64,000 bases of DNA from Streptomyces lydicus (GCF_000717345.1 NZ_JNZA01000002.1:257701-321700), one strand, 5' to 3'; positions 26,957 through 35,964 are shown, numbered from the stretch's first letter. Translations and numbers: made by a program. The notes: generated by a model from the sequence alone, not told the origin.

Positions 26957-28562
26957 GGGTGCCTCCAGGGGCGGTACCGGGGGTGCCGGCGGGGTCGACG
27001 GGGTTGCCGGTGGCCTCGGCCGTCCGGCGGGCGCTCCCCGGGCGGGCGGCGCCGTCGCCGGGGCGCGACGCCGCGGCTTCGGGCCACCGCGCGCGGCCGC
27101 GCCAGCCGGCCTCGCGGGCCAGCCCGCGCCACCCGAGGAAGTCCTCGTGGAGCGCGGCGTAGAACTCCGCCCGCTCCGGGTCCGGCTGCCAACTGCGCTG
27201 CATCCGGACGTACTTGGCGGCCGCGCTGTGCATGCTGGTCTCGGCCCCGGTGCGGACCAGGCCGGTGAGGAAGGCGCCCTTGGCGCCGAGTTCGGTGTCA
27301 CCGGAGCGGGCGGTGGGCACGCCCGTGGCGTCCGCGATCAGTGCGCACCAGGCGTCGCTGTTGGCGCCGCCGCCGCACAGCCGCAGTTCGCCGACGTCCG
27401 TGCGGGCCGCGGCCAGCGCGTCGCGCAGGACCAGCGAGAGCCCGTCGAAGACGGCGCGGGCCAGGTCGGCGGGGGTGTGCTCCAGGGACAGGCCCCAGAA
27501 GGAACCGCGGGCCCCCGGGTCGAGGAACGGGGCGCGCTCGCCGGCCGGCGAGAGGTACGGCAGGAACATCAGGCCGCGCGCGCCGGGCTCCGATTCGAAG
27601 GCCAGTTGTGCCAGCTCGGGCGGTCCGGGCAGATGCAGCAGCCGGGCCGCCCAGCCGAGCACCTCGGCGCCGTTGAGGGTGGGGAAGGCCCGCAGCACGC
27701 GTTCGCGGCCGCGGTAGGCGATGTGGATGCCGGACGGTTCGCCGTCGGTGTCGATGTGCGTACGGACGATCTCGGTGCACAGCGTGGTGCCGAGGATGCC
27801 GCACGCCTGGCCGGGGTTGACCACGCCCACCCCGCGGGCGGTGGAGGCGATGTCGTAGGGCGCCATCACCACCGGGAGCCCGGCGGGCAGGCCCAGTTCG
27901 GCGGCGGCCCGGCTGGTCATCTCGGCGATCCGCTGCGACTCCCCCAGGACGGTGGGCAGCAGCCGTTCGTACGCACCGAGGCCGAACAGGTCGAGGATGG
28001 CGGGGTCGTAGGCGCCGGTGGCGTGGTCGAGGAACGGCGCGGAGGCATCCGACTCATCGGTCGCCCGGACCCCGGTGAACCGCAGGAAGAGCCAGCCGGC
28101 GGCGGTGAGCGAGGTGGCGGAGCGGGCCAGCCGGCCGGGGTCGTTCGCGGCGAGCCAGCTGAAGAGGGCGTTGGGCATCCCGGCGCAGGTCAGCGACCCG
28201 TTGCGGCGGAACGCGGCCTCCAGGACGCCCTCGCGCTGCCAGGCGGTCAGCTGGTCGCCGGCGCGGCCGTCGGACCAGAGGATGGCGGGTCCGGTGGGCC
28301 GGCCGCGGTCGTCGACGAACCAGGCGCCGTCGCCCTGAGCGGTGAAGGACACCAGCCAGACCGGGTCGGTCAGCCCGTCCAGCACCGTGCGGACGGTGTG
28401 CACGACGGCGTTCCAGACGGCGTCCATGTCCTGTTCGGCCCAGCCGGGGTGCGGGCGCAGCACCTCGGTGGCCCGGCGGGCCACGGCGATCTCGGTGCCC
28501 TGGTCGTCGAAGACCACGGACTTGATCACCGTGGTGCCGACGTCGATGGTGAGTACGGACAT
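26949..28562 (-). CDS. FGGY-family carbohydrate kinase A
   Basis: 537 residues. MSVLTIDVGTTVIKSVVFDD starts the first ATPase-fold domain, with LWSDGRAGDQL, an APYDIASTARGVGVV segment where the catalytic Asp is expected, and RLCGGGANSDAWCALIAD in the second domain. The sequence is nearer to the erythritol-kinase/LsrK-like branch than to xylulokinase, but substrate is open. The last about 60 residues (RPEAAASRPG..., rich in Ala, Arg, Gly, Pro) look like a non-conserved tail. ATG at 28562 with AAAGG before it. It follows the transporter gene by only 13 bp and overlaps kinase B, so the genes form one operon. Confidence 0.88.
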   Translation of the reverse strand: MSVLTIDVGTTVIKSVVFDDQGTEIAVARRATEVLRPHPGWAEQDMDAVWNAVVHTVRTVLDGLTDPVWLVSFTAQGDGAWFVDDRGRPTGPAILWSDGRAGDQLTAWQREGVLEAAFRRNGSLTCAGMPNALFSWLAANDPGRLARSATSLTAAGWLFLRFTGVRATDESDASAPFLDHATGAYDPAILDLFGLGAYERLLPTVLGESQRIAEMTSRAAAELGLPAGLPVVMAPYDIASTARGVGVVNPGQACGILGTTLCTEIVRTHIDTDGEPSGIHIAYRGRERVLRAFPTLNGAEVLGWAARLLHLPGPPELAQLAFESEPGARGLMFLPYLSPAGERAPFLDPGARGSFWGLSLEHTPADLARAVFDGLSLVLRDALAAARTDVGELRLCGGGANSDAWCALIADATGVPTARSGDTELGAKGAFLTGLVRTGAETSMHSAAAKYVRMQRSWQPDPERAEFYAALHEDFLGWRGLAREAGWRGRARWPEAAASRPGDGAARPGSARRTAEATGNPVDPAGTPGTAPGGTLD

Positions 28563-28575
28563 CAGTGCGGGCCTT

Positions 28576-29877
28576 TCACGCCGGTGCCGAGGCGGGGGCG
28601 GTCGCGGAGCCGGGGCCCGCGGCGGCACGGGACGTTCCCGCCTCGTCCGGCAGCTTGAGGAAGTGGGCGAGCAGGAAGCTCACCGCGTACATCCCCGCGA
28701 AGATCCAGATGACCCCTTCGACGCCGAGCGGGCCGACGAAGACCGCGACGACGGCGGGGCCGACGAAGGTGCTGGCGCCCGCGCCCAGGTTGAGGGCGGC
28801 CAGCGCCTGCCCCTGGTGCTTCGGCTCCAGCGTGGGCACCAGCGCTGAAAGCGGTACATAACCTGCCAGCGTAGCGCCGTAGAAGGCGGCGACGAGGAGA
28901 GCGAGCGGGAAGTTCGGGCCCACGGCGTGCGGGACGTAGAAGAGCAGCAGGGTGCTCACGGTGCAGCCGGCACCGCCGAACCAGGCGATGGTGCGGCGCC
29001 AGCCGAGGCGGTCACCGACCACGCCGAACAGCAGGTTGGCGAAGATGTTGGTGGCGAACATCGCGCTGAGCAGGTGCAGCCACTGGGTGAGGCTGAAGCC
29101 GACCGTTCTGGTGAAGTGGATCGGCATGATCACGAAGAAGCCGAACTGCGAGGCCGTGTTGATGACGCGGACGAGGGAGCCCACCCCGACCCGGGGGTTG
29201 CGCCACAGCACGGTGACGCTGCCGACCAGTGTGGCCAGCGGCCCGTCCCCGGTGCCGCGCGGCCGCCGGCCCCCGTGGTCGTCGCGGACCAGCAGCAGGG
29301 CGATCAGTCCGCCCGCGGCGACCAGGGCCAGCGCGGCCCACAGGGTGGCGTAGGAGCCGATCTGCGGGATGAGTCCGCTGGCGACGAGCGAGCCGAGGGT
29401 GGGCAGCCCGCCGGTGAAGGCGAACCAGAACCACCCCATGGCGGTGCCCAGCCGGGCCCGCGGCGCGACCCCGGCGATCCAGACCAGGAAGCCGTACGCG
29501 AACAGCGGGTAGCCCAGGCCGCGCAGCCCATAGCTGATCATCATCAGCGGGTAGCCGGCCAGCGGGATCGCGGCGGTCAGGAAGAGCAGTTGGAAGGCGG
29601 CCCAGATGCCCAGGCCGGTCCACATCACGCGGCGCGGGCCCCAGAGGTCGGAGAGCACACCGGAGAGCCAGGCGGCGAGGCCGGCCGCGATGCCGTAGAC
29701 GGTGAAGAGCAACGCGACACGGGACTCCGGGACGCCCCGGTCGATGAGGTACGGCGACAGGTAGCCGGACTCGACCCCGTCTCCGATCATGAAGAGGAGG
29801 AGTCCGAGGTATCCCCAGGCGAGGGTCGGCGGGATGCCCAGGCGGGTGATCAGCGAACGCGGCGGAGAGTTCGTCAT
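28576..29877 (-). CDS. MFS transporter, RbtT/DalT/CsbX (polyol) type
   Basis: 433 residues, 12 predicted transmembrane helices. The first helices (AWGYLGLLLFMIGDGVESGYLSPYLIDRGV) and the loop 2-3 signature (GVLSDLWGPRRVMWTGLGIWAAFQ) match the ribitol/arabinitol proton-symporter group. The C-terminal tail is a soluble Ala/Gly/Ser stretch. First gene of the operon that continues with two kinases, a phosphatase and a dehydrogenase; therefore the substrate is probably an unphosphorylated polyol or related sugar acid taken up and then phosphorylated. ATG at 29877 after AAAGGGAGA. The 252-bp gap to the divergent DeoR gene contains TGTT-N11-AACA at 30055-30073, a weak operator candidate. Confidence 0.88.
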   Translation of the reverse strand: MTNSPPRSLITRLGIPPTLAWGYLGLLLFMIGDGVESGYLSPYLIDRGVPESRVALLFTVYGIAAGLAAWLSGVLSDLWGPRRVMWTGLGIWAAFQLLFLTAAIPLAGYPLMMISYGLRGLGYPLFAYGFLVWIAGVAPRARLGTAMGWFWFAFTGGLPTLGSLVASGLIPQIGSYATLWAALALVAAGGLIALLLVRDDHGGRRPRGTGDGPLATLVGSVTVLWRNPRVGVGSLVRVINTASQFGFFVIMPIHFTRTVGFSLTQWLHLLSAMFATNIFANLLFGVVGDRLGWRRTIAWFGGAGCTVSTLLLFYVPHAVGPNFPLALLVAAFYGATLAGYVPLSALVPTLEPKHQGQALAALNLGAGASTFVGPAVVAVFVGPLGVEGVIWIFAGMYAVSFLLAHFLKLPDEAGTSRAAAGPGSATAPASAPA

Positions 29878-30129
29878 CGAATCTCCCTTTCTGCGGCGGC
29901 GGGGCAGGAGGGGTGAGGGGTGGGAACGGAGCGATGGAACAGCCGCGCAGAATCGGCCGTCAATGGCCGGTGAAATCTTCGCACCGGGGCCATGACCAGC
30001 CATGTTGTGTCGTACCGGAACCGCATGTGGACACCGCGGTGGCCGCGCGCGCAGTGTTAAATCCGTGCGAACATAACGCGGCGAATTCACCGGGTGGACG
30101 GGGGCGGCGCCGGCGGAGGGAGCGGAGCG

Positions 30130-30912
30130 ATGGACCGGGTCGAGGCCCAGGAGGAGCGACGGCGCCGGATGCGCGAGACCGTCATCGCCCGCGGTTTCGT
30201 GCGCACCGCGGATCTCGCGGAGGAGTTCGGCATCAGCCTGATGACCGCGCACCGGGACCTGGACGCCCTCCAGGCGCAGGGCTGGCTGCGCAAGGTCCGC
30301 GGCGGCGCGACCGGACTGCCCTCGGCGCAGTTCCACGGCAGCGTCGCGGAGCGGATGGCGACCATGGCGCAGACCAAGCAGCAGCTGGCGCGGGCCGCCG
30401 CGACACTGCTGGTCCCCGGCCAGTCGGTGCTGCTCGACGACAGCACGACCTGTCTGCTGCTGGCGCACCAGGCCGCGGAGCACACCCCACTGACCGTGCT
30501 CACCAACTCGCTGCCGGCCATCACCACCCTGGCCAAGGAACCCGGGATCTCCCTGATCACCCTGGGGGGTGCCTACTTCCCCGCCTATGACGCCTTCATG
30601 GGCCCGCACACCGCCGATGCGGTACGGGCGTTCCGCGCCGATGTCCTCTTCATGTCGACCACCGCCGTGACCAACGGCCGCTGCTACCACACCTCACCGG
30701 AGACCGTGCAGGTCAAGCGCGCCATGATGGAGAGCGCCGGGCGGCGCATCCTGGTCGCGGACCACACCAAGTTCGCCAAGGGCGGCCTGTACGCGCTGGC
30801 GCCGCTGACCGACTTCGACCTGCTGATCGTCGACGACGGCCTGCCGGCGGAACACCTGCGACAGATACGGGCGGCCGGTACCGAGGTGCTGGTGGTACCG
30901 GGCCGCCCGTAG
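30130..30912 (+). CDS. DeoR/GlpR-family transcriptional regulator
   Basis: 260 residues. The DeoR helix-turn-helix (residues about 10-58, GFVRTADLAEEFGISLMTAHRDLDALQAQGWLRKV) is followed by an isomerase-like effector domain with the family landmarks LLDDSTTCLLLA, GGAYFPAYDAFMGP and VADHTKFAKGG. DeoR proteins usually sense a phosphorylated sugar and repress catabolic genes. It is read away from the transporter-kinase operon and is the likely repressor of it, sensing a product of one of the kinases. The start at 30130 follows the purine run GGAGGGAGCGGAGCG; a GTG 36 bases upstream is less well placed. Confidence 0.92.
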   Translation: MDRVEAQEERRRRMRETVIARGFVRTADLAEEFGISLMTAHRDLDALQAQGWLRKVRGGATGLPSAQFHGSVAERMATMAQTKQQLARAAATLLVPGQSVLLDDSTTCLLLAHQAAEHTPLTVLTNSLPAITTLAKEPGISLITLGGAYFPAYDAFMGPHTADAVRAFRADVLFMSTTAVTNGRCYHTSPETVQVKRAMMESAGRRILVADHTKFAKGGLYALAPLTDFDLLIVDDGLPAEHLRQIRAAGTEVLVVPGRP

Positions 30913-30937
30913 GGCGCCGCGTGTTCGGCAGCCGCGG

Positions 30938-32146
30938 TCAGACGAAGGCGCTCTCCCCCGTGATGGCCTTGCCGACGATGAGGGTGTTCATCTCCCGGGT
31001 GCCCTCGAAGGAGTAGATGGCCTCGGCGTCGGCGAAGAAGCGGGCGACGTCGTAGTCGAGGACGATGCCGTTGCCGCCGAATATCTCCCGGCTCCAGGCC
31101 ACCACTTCGCGCATCCGGGCGGTGACGAACGCCTTGGCCAGCGAGGAGTGTTCGTCGCGGAAGACCCCGGCGTCCTGGAGGCGGGCCAGCTGGACCAGCA
31201 TGCCCCAGGATGCGGTGATGTTGCCCAGGCTCTTGACCAGGAGGTCCTGCACCATCTGGAAGCGGGCGATCGGACGGCCGAACTGCCGGCGCTCCTTGGC
31301 GTAGTCCAGGGCGAGTTCGTAGGCGCCGGTCATCACGCCGAGGGCCTGCCAGGCGACGCCGCTGCGGGTGGCCCGCAGGATTTCCGCGACGTCGCGGAAG
31401 GAGTCCACGCGCTGGAGGCGGTTGGCCTCCGGGACCCGGACGTCGGTGAGGGTGAGGTCGGCGTTCTCGACGATGCGGAACGCGGTCTTGTTCTCGATCT
31501 TCGCCGCCGAGAAGCCGGGCGTGCCCTTCTCCACCACGAAACCCTTGACGTGGTTGTCGGCCTCGTCGCGGGCCCAGACGATGACGAGATCGGCGAAGGT
31601 GCCGTTGCCGATCCACCGCTTGGCGCCGTTGAGCACCCAGTGGTCGCCGACCCGCCGCGCGGTGGTGCGCATCCCGCCCGCCACGTCGGAGCCGCCCAGC
31701 GGTTCGGTCATGGCGAACGCGCCGATCTTGTCCAGCGCGGCCATCGCCGGCAGCCAGCGGTCCCGCTGCTCCTGGTCGCCGCCGCGGTGGATGCTGTACA
31801 TCGCCAGGCCGTTGTGGACGCCGAAGAAGGTCGCGGACGAGGCGTCGGTGCGGGTGTACTCCATCGCGAGCATGCCGACCAGCAGATTGCTGCCGGCGGG
31901 CAGCGGGTCCCCGTACCCCTCGTACGGGACTCCGGCGAGGCCCAGCCCGCGGAACCTGTCGATCAGTTCGCGTGGGAACTCGCCCTTCGCCCAGGCCGGG
32001 TTGACCAGCGGCTTCACCTCGGTGCGCATGAAGTCGCGGGCCTTGCGGAGCAGTTTGCGCTCGTCCTCGGGCAGCAGGTCCTCGTAGCCGTAGAAGTCGG
32101 CGGCCGGCAGGTCGGCGGGGGTGGTGTCGGGGTGCGGAGCGGTCAT
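30938..32146 (-). CDS. Acyl-CoA dehydrogenase, glutaryl-CoA-dehydrogenase-like
   Basis: 402 residues, FAD-dependent acyl-CoA dehydrogenase. It aligns best with the glutaryl-CoA dehydrogenase branch: AFAMTEPLGGSDVAGGM, VLNGAKRWIGNGTFADLVIVWAR, KGFVVEKGTPGFSAAKIENK, and the C-terminal SFEGTREMNTLIVGKAITG with the catalytic-base Glu in EGT and a GCDH-like ending. Glutaryl-CoA dehydrogenase makes crotonyl-CoA with loss of CO2, which would fit the neighbouring hydratase, 3-hydroxyacyl-CoA dehydrogenase and acetoacetate decarboxylase, but the related non-decarboxylating enzymes cannot be excluded. Last gene of the operon; its ATG overlaps the previous stop (ATGA), with GGAGA upstream. Confidence 0.88.
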   Translation of the reverse strand: MTAPHPDTTPADLPAADFYGYEDLLPEDERKLLRKARDFMRTEVKPLVNPAWAKGEFPRELIDRFRGLGLAGVPYEGYGDPLPAGSNLLVGMLAMEYTRTDASSATFFGVHNGLAMYSIHRGGDQEQRDRWLPAMAALDKIGAFAMTEPLGGSDVAGGMRTTARRVGDHWVLNGAKRWIGNGTFADLVIVWARDEADNHVKGFVVEKGTPGFSAAKIENKTAFRIVENADLTLTDVRVPEANRLQRVDSFRDVAEILRATRSGVAWQALGVMTGAYELALDYAKERRQFGRPIARFQMVQDLLVKSLGNITASWGMLVQLARLQDAGVFRDEHSSLAKAFVTARMREVVAWSREIFGGNGIVLDYDVARFFADAEAIYSFEGTREMNTLIVGKAITGESAFV

Positions 32147-33099
32147 GACCGGGTCTCCTCGTTGTGCGGGGTGGTGTCGTCGAGTGCCGCGAGGACGGCG
32201 AGTTGCCTGCGGTCGCGTTCCTGGGTGAGTTCGCCGTACGAGCGGGCGCCGTAGGCGTCCTCGACGGCGGTGATGAGGCGTTCGGTCTCCTCGGGACCCT
32301 GCTCGGGGCGGCCGAGGGAGTCCCACATCTGCCGCATGGAGGGGCCGATGTGCTCGGCCATGTGCCGGTAGCCGCCGGGTCCGCCGCCCAGGTGGGCGCC
32401 GAGGAAGGGGCCGACCGTCGACCAGCGCAGACCGAGCGAGTTCACCACGATCGCGTCGAGTTCGGCCGGGCCGACCACGCCCTGCTCCACGAGGTGGATC
32501 GCCTCCCGGCTCAGCGCGTTCTGCAGCCGGTTGCCGACAAATCCGGGGATCTCCTTGCGCTCCACCACCGGGACCCGGCCGACCGAGCGGTAGAACTCCA
32601 CCGCCCGTGCCACGGCGTCCTCGGACGTGCGCTCCCCGGGCACCACCTCCACCAGCGGCACGAGGTGCGGCGGGTTGAAGGGATGCCCGATCAGGATCCG
32701 CCCGGCGTCGTCGAGCCCGGCGGTGAAGGCGCTGGCGGGAAGGGCGGAGGACGAGCTCAACAGGAGGGCGTGCGCGGGGGCTTCGCGGACCAGGGTGGCG
32801 AAGAGTTCCCGCTTGAAGTCGGTGTTCTCGGGGCCGTTCTCCTGGACGACGTCGGCGCCCCGCACCGCCTCCGGGACGTCGCCGGCCAGGTGGACGCGCC
32901 CGGCGAGTCCGTGCGCGTCGAGGCCCTGCCGGGCCAGCTGCGGGGCGGCCTGCGCCAGTGCGTCGGCGACGGCTTCGGCCAGGTCGGGGCGGGGATCGCT
33001 GACCCGCACCGTGAGGCCGTGCGCGGCGAACAGGGCGGTCCAGGACAGTCCGATGGTCCCGGCTCCGATCACCGCCGCGACGGGGTGGGAGGTACTCAT
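32143..33099 (-). CDS. 3-hydroxyacyl-CoA dehydrogenase family protein
   Basis: 318 residues. NAD-binding motif AVIGAGTIGLSWTALFAAHG at 9-28, cofactor-selecting Asp in VSDPRPD, the serine-rich block LLSSSSALPAS and catalytic His in ILIGHPFNPPHLVPLVEVV, then the helical C-terminal domain. It oxidises a 3-hydroxy group, most likely L-3-hydroxybutyryl-CoA to acetoacetyl-CoA. Similar length and sequence are found in carnitine dehydrogenases and lambda-crystallin-like proteins, so a non-CoA 3-hydroxy acid is possible. It lies between acetoacetate decarboxylase and the acyl-CoA dehydrogenase in a one-direction operon. Confidence 0.85.
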   Translation of the reverse strand: MSTSHPVAAVIGAGTIGLSWTALFAAHGLTVRVSDPRPDLAEAVADALAQAAPQLARQGLDAHGLAGRVHLAGDVPEAVRGADVVQENGPENTDFKRELFATLVREAPAHALLLSSSSALPASAFTAGLDDAGRILIGHPFNPPHLVPLVEVVPGERTSEDAVARAVEFYRSVGRVPVVERKEIPGFVGNRLQNALSREAIHLVEQGVVGPAELDAIVVNSLGLRWSTVGPFLGAHLGGGPGGYRHMAEHIGPSMRQMWDSLGRPEQGPEETERLITAVEDAYGARSYGELTQERDRRQLAVLAALDDTTPHNEETRS

Positions 33100-33162
33100 G
33101 ACGGCTGCTTCTTTCGCTTGTTTCTCATCGGAGGTGGGGTGTCGTGCCGCGTCGTGCGGGCG

Positions 33163-33900
33163 TCAGCTCACGAGGTAGTCGTGCACCGGCCGGACCGGCG
33201 CGAGGGTGAGGTCGGTGACGAGGTGACTGGCGGAGACGATCTCGCGCACCGGCAGATCGGCCAGCGGGGCGAGGACGTGGTGGAACAGCTGGAGCCGGGC
33301 GGGCCCGGTCCAGGCACCCTTGACCACCACGTCGCTGATCCGGGTGCGGACCAGCTGCGCGGTCCGTGGCGCGCCGTCGAAGCCGGGCACCAGCTTGAGC
33401 ATGAAGGTCGGCACGGTGAGCTGCGCGGCCGCCGCTTCGGGGTCCAGCTCGTGGTGCTTGTAGCCCATCGTCGCGGTGGCCACCCGCACCGTGCCGTGGT
33501 CGAGCACGCCGACCAGCGCGCCGTGGTCGACGTAGAGGGCGGGCGCGCCGACGGTCTTGGGGTAGGCGCTCGCCTCCCGGCCGGACGCGGTGGCGGGGAA
33601 GTTGTCCAGGTACATGGCGTGCAGGTACTCGCCGCGCTCGCCGTCGTGACGGACCGGTATGGCCTGCCCGGCCTCGGTGTACGGCCCGTATCCGGTGACG
33701 TCGCCCATCCGCATCACCTCGAAGCGGACCAGGGGTTCCTCGATCTCCAGCGGCTCGGGCACCACGGCGCGCAGCGCGTCCCGGTCGGTGCGGTAGACGA
33801 TGTTGAGGTACTCCCGGTTGGTGAAGCGCGGGTTGACCGGCGGATACGCCGGGTTGGTCAGGGGTGTGGCGTGCTGGCGGACGACGTCGTGCTGCTGCAT
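33163..33900 (-). CDS. Acetoacetate decarboxylase
   Basis: 245 residues, the length and numbering of the Clostridium acetobutylicum enzyme, which it resembles from end to end. Arg29 (TNRE), Glu61 (RFEVMRM), Glu76 (YTEAGQAIPV) and the Schiff-base Lys115 (SAYPK) are all at expected positions; the residue after it, Lys116 in the clostridial protein, is Thr here. ATATMGYKH and WTGPARLQLF are also conserved. The reaction is acetoacetate to acetone plus CO2 in the cytoplasm. In this operon it would draw off acetoacetate released from acetoacetyl-CoA. The catalytic residue assignments rest on my recall of the clostridial sequence. Confidence 0.93.
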   Translation of the reverse strand: MQQHDVVRQHATPLTNPAYPPVNPRFTNREYLNIVYRTDRDALRAVVPEPLEIEEPLVRFEVMRMGDVTGYGPYTEAGQAIPVRHDGERGEYLHAMYLDNFPATASGREASAYPKTVGAPALYVDHGALVGVLDHGTVRVATATMGYKHHELDPEAAAAQLTVPTFMLKLVPGFDGAPRTAQLVRTRISDVVVKGAWTGPARLQLFHHVLAPLADLPVREIVSASHLVTDLTLAPVRPVHDYLVS

Positions 33901-33952
33901 GGCGCGGTTCCTCTTCTCCTGGTCGTGGGTTCTCCTGGGCGTCCGCGCGCGA

Positions 33953-34753
33953 CTACTTGCCCTGCCAGACGGGGCTGCGGCGTTCGGCGAAGGCGGTCAT
34001 GCCCTCCCGCACGTCGGCCGAGGCGGCCAGCGCGGCCAGCTCCGTGCGCTGGGCGGCGAACGCGTCGGGCTCGGGCACCCCGTCGGCGGCGCGGGCGATC
34101 CGCTTCACGGCGGCGAGGGCCAGCGGGGCGTTGTGCGCGAGCCCTTCGGCCAGCTCCAGTGCGGCCCGGACCGTCTGCCCGGCGGGCACCACCCGGTTGG
34201 CGATGCCGAGCCGGCCGGCCCGCTCGCCGGAGATCGGCTCGCCGGTCAGCAGCAGCTCCATGGCCAGGTGGTACGGGATGCGCTTGGGCAGCCGGATCGC
34301 GCCGCCGCCGGCCGCGATGAGGCCGCGCTTGACCTCGGGCAGGCCGAACCGGGCGTCCTCCGCCGCCACGATCAGGTCGCAGGCCAGGGCGAGTTCGAAG
34401 CCGCCGCCCATCGCCCAGCCCTCGACGGCGGCGATCAGCGGCTTGCCGGCCGGGGCCTCGGCGAGGCCGCCGAAGCCCCGGCCCGGGATCTCGGGCGACT
34501 CGCCGGCCAGCGCGGCCTTGAGGTCCATTCCGGCGCTGAAGGTGCCCTGCGCACCCGTCAGCACCCCGACCCGCAGGGTGTCGTCCTTCGCCAACTCGTC
34601 CATCGCACAGGCGAGTTGTGCGGCGGTCGCGGCATCGACCGCGTTCCGGGCGCGGGGCCGGTCGAGGGTGATGAGCAGCGTGGTGCCGATCCGCTCGGTG
34701 CGGACGACGTCGGCGGTGGTCCCGGGGGTGCCGGGCAGGGGCGTGCTGGACAT
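33953..34753 (-). CDS. Enoyl-CoA hydratase/isomerase (crotonase) family
   Basis: 266 residues, crotonase fold. Oxyanion-hole segments are FSAGMDLKA and WAMGGGFELALACD; both catalytic glutamates of true hydratases appear, one in GLPEVKRG and one in LAMELLLTG, so hydration of a 2-enoyl-CoA such as crotonyl-CoA is likely rather than another crotonase reaction. Residues 1-12 are a loose extension (MSSTPLPGTPGT). It sits between the CoA-transferase and acetoacetate decarboxylase genes on the same strand, with 29-52 bp gaps, consistent with an operon. Confidence 0.9.
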   Translation of the reverse strand: MSSTPLPGTPGTTADVVRTERIGTTLLITLDRPRARNAVDAATAAQLACAMDELAKDDTLRVGVLTGAQGTFSAGMDLKAALAGESPEIPGRGFGGLAEAPAGKPLIAAVEGWAMGGGFELALACDLIVAAEDARFGLPEVKRGLIAAGGGAIRLPKRIPYHLAMELLLTGEPISGERAGRLGIANRVVPAGQTVRAALELAEGLAHNAPLALAAVKRIARAADGVPEPDAFAAQRTELAALAASADVREGMTAFAERRSPVWQGK

Positions 34754-34782
34754 GGGGTGGCGTCCTTCGTACTGGGGGGGTG

Positions 34783-35952
34783 TCAGCGGCGGGCGGAGGG
34801 GAGTGCGTCAAGGACCTCGGCGGTGTCCTGGCCGGGCAGCGGGGCGAGCCGTCGTACCGAGGCGGGCGTGGCGGAGAACCGCACGGGGATGCCGATGGAG
34901 CGGATCGGGCCTTCGCTGGGGTGCTCGACGACGTCGAGGAGGTGGCCGTCCCGGACGTACGGGTCGTCGGCGGCGCGGTCGAGTTCGAGCACCGGTGCCA
35001 TGGGGATGCTGTGCTTGGCGCAGATCTCCTCCCACTCCTGGGTGGTCAGCGAGGGTGCGCAGTCGGCCACCAGCTCCATCAGCGGGTCGACGTCGGCGTC
35101 CTCGATGACCGTCCCCGCGACCCGCGGGTCCCCGGCGAGGTCGGGACGGCCGGCGGCGGCGAAGAAGTCCCGGAAGTTCTGTGCGTGGTACGGGACGATG
35201 CAGGCGAGCCCGTCGGCGGTGGGTACGGCCCGGTGGCCGCGCTTCATCGACAGCGGGAAACCGGTGGAGCCCTCGGCCGGTTCGTAGACGTGGCCGGAGA
35301 GGTGCTCGACGAGGTTGAAGGCGAGCAGGGTGTCCGTCATGGGCACTTCGATGTGCTGGCCCCGGCCGGTGCGGTCGCGGCTCACCAGCGCGGCGAGCAC
35401 GGCGTAGACGATGGTCAGCGCGGCGACCTTGTCGCCGATGATGGTCGGCAGGTAGACGGGGCGGCCGAGCGCGCGGTGGGCGATGTCCACCAGGCCGGAG
35501 GACGCCTGGACGGTCTCGTCGTACGCGGCGTGGCCTGCCCGGTCGGAGTCGCTGCGGAAACCCTGGGCGTGGGCGTAGACCAGGCCGGGGTGGGCCTCGG
35601 CGAGGTCGGCGTAGGTGAGGCCGAGCCGGGCCAGGGCACCCGGCCGCATGTTGGTGATCAGTACGTCGGCGCCGGCGATGAGTTCCAGGACGCGCTCGCG
35701 CCCGGTGTCGTCCTTGAGGTTCAGCGAGACGCTGCGCTTGTTGCGGTTGACGTTCAGGCTGAGCGGCGTCATGCCGGGGGTGGTGCGGTACCGGCCGGCC
35801 CGTACGGTGTCCGACGGCGACTCGATCTTGATGACGTCGGCGCCGAGGTCGCCCATGATCTGGGCGGCGTAGGGACCCATCACCACCGTGGACAGATCGA
35901 TCACCCGCACGCCGTCCAGCGGTCCGGTGGCGCTCTCTGTCGTGGCGTCCAT
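34783..35952 (-). CDS. Class III CoA-transferase (CaiB/BaiF family)
   Basis: 389 residues. The family core is clear: VIDLSTVVMGPYAAQIMGDLGADVIKIE at about 16-43, a NRNKRSVSLNLKDD block, LITNMRPGALARLGL, and VPMTDTLLAFNLVEHL. Class III transferases move CoA between acyl-CoA and a carboxylic acid through an aspartyl-CoA thioester; the catalytic Asp is probably in the YDETVQASSGL or nearby helix. It would activate the substrate acid of the pathway, for example a dicarboxylate such as glutarate (the SUGCT homologue does this), but the acid is not proved. First structural gene after the LysR gene; 171 bp upstream region carries two inverted repeats. Confidence 0.9.
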   Translation of the reverse strand: MDATTESATGPLDGVRVIDLSTVVMGPYAAQIMGDLGADVIKIESPSDTVRAGRYRTTPGMTPLSLNVNRNKRSVSLNLKDDTGRERVLELIAGADVLITNMRPGALARLGLTYADLAEAHPGLVYAHAQGFRSDSDRAGHAAYDETVQASSGLVDIAHRALGRPVYLPTIIGDKVAALTIVYAVLAALVSRDRTGRGQHIEVPMTDTLLAFNLVEHLSGHVYEPAEGSTGFPLSMKRGHRAVPTADGLACIVPYHAQNFRDFFAAAGRPDLAGDPRVAGTVIEDADVDPLMELVADCAPSLTTQEWEEICAKHSIPMAPVLELDRAADDPYVRDGHLLDVVEHPSEGPIRSIGIPVRFSATPASVRRLAPLPGQDTAEVLDALPSARR

Positions 35953-35964
35953 TGTCGCTCCTAC

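Noticed and set aside
30055..30073. TGTT-N11-AACA as DeoR operator
   Set aside because: Only four bases per arm match; this is too weak in a 252-bp region to list as a feature.
32164..34320. A 700-codon plus-strand frame opposite the hydroxyacyl-CoA dehydrogenase and decarboxylase genes
   Set aside because: Antisense to three well recognised genes; no start context and no domain.
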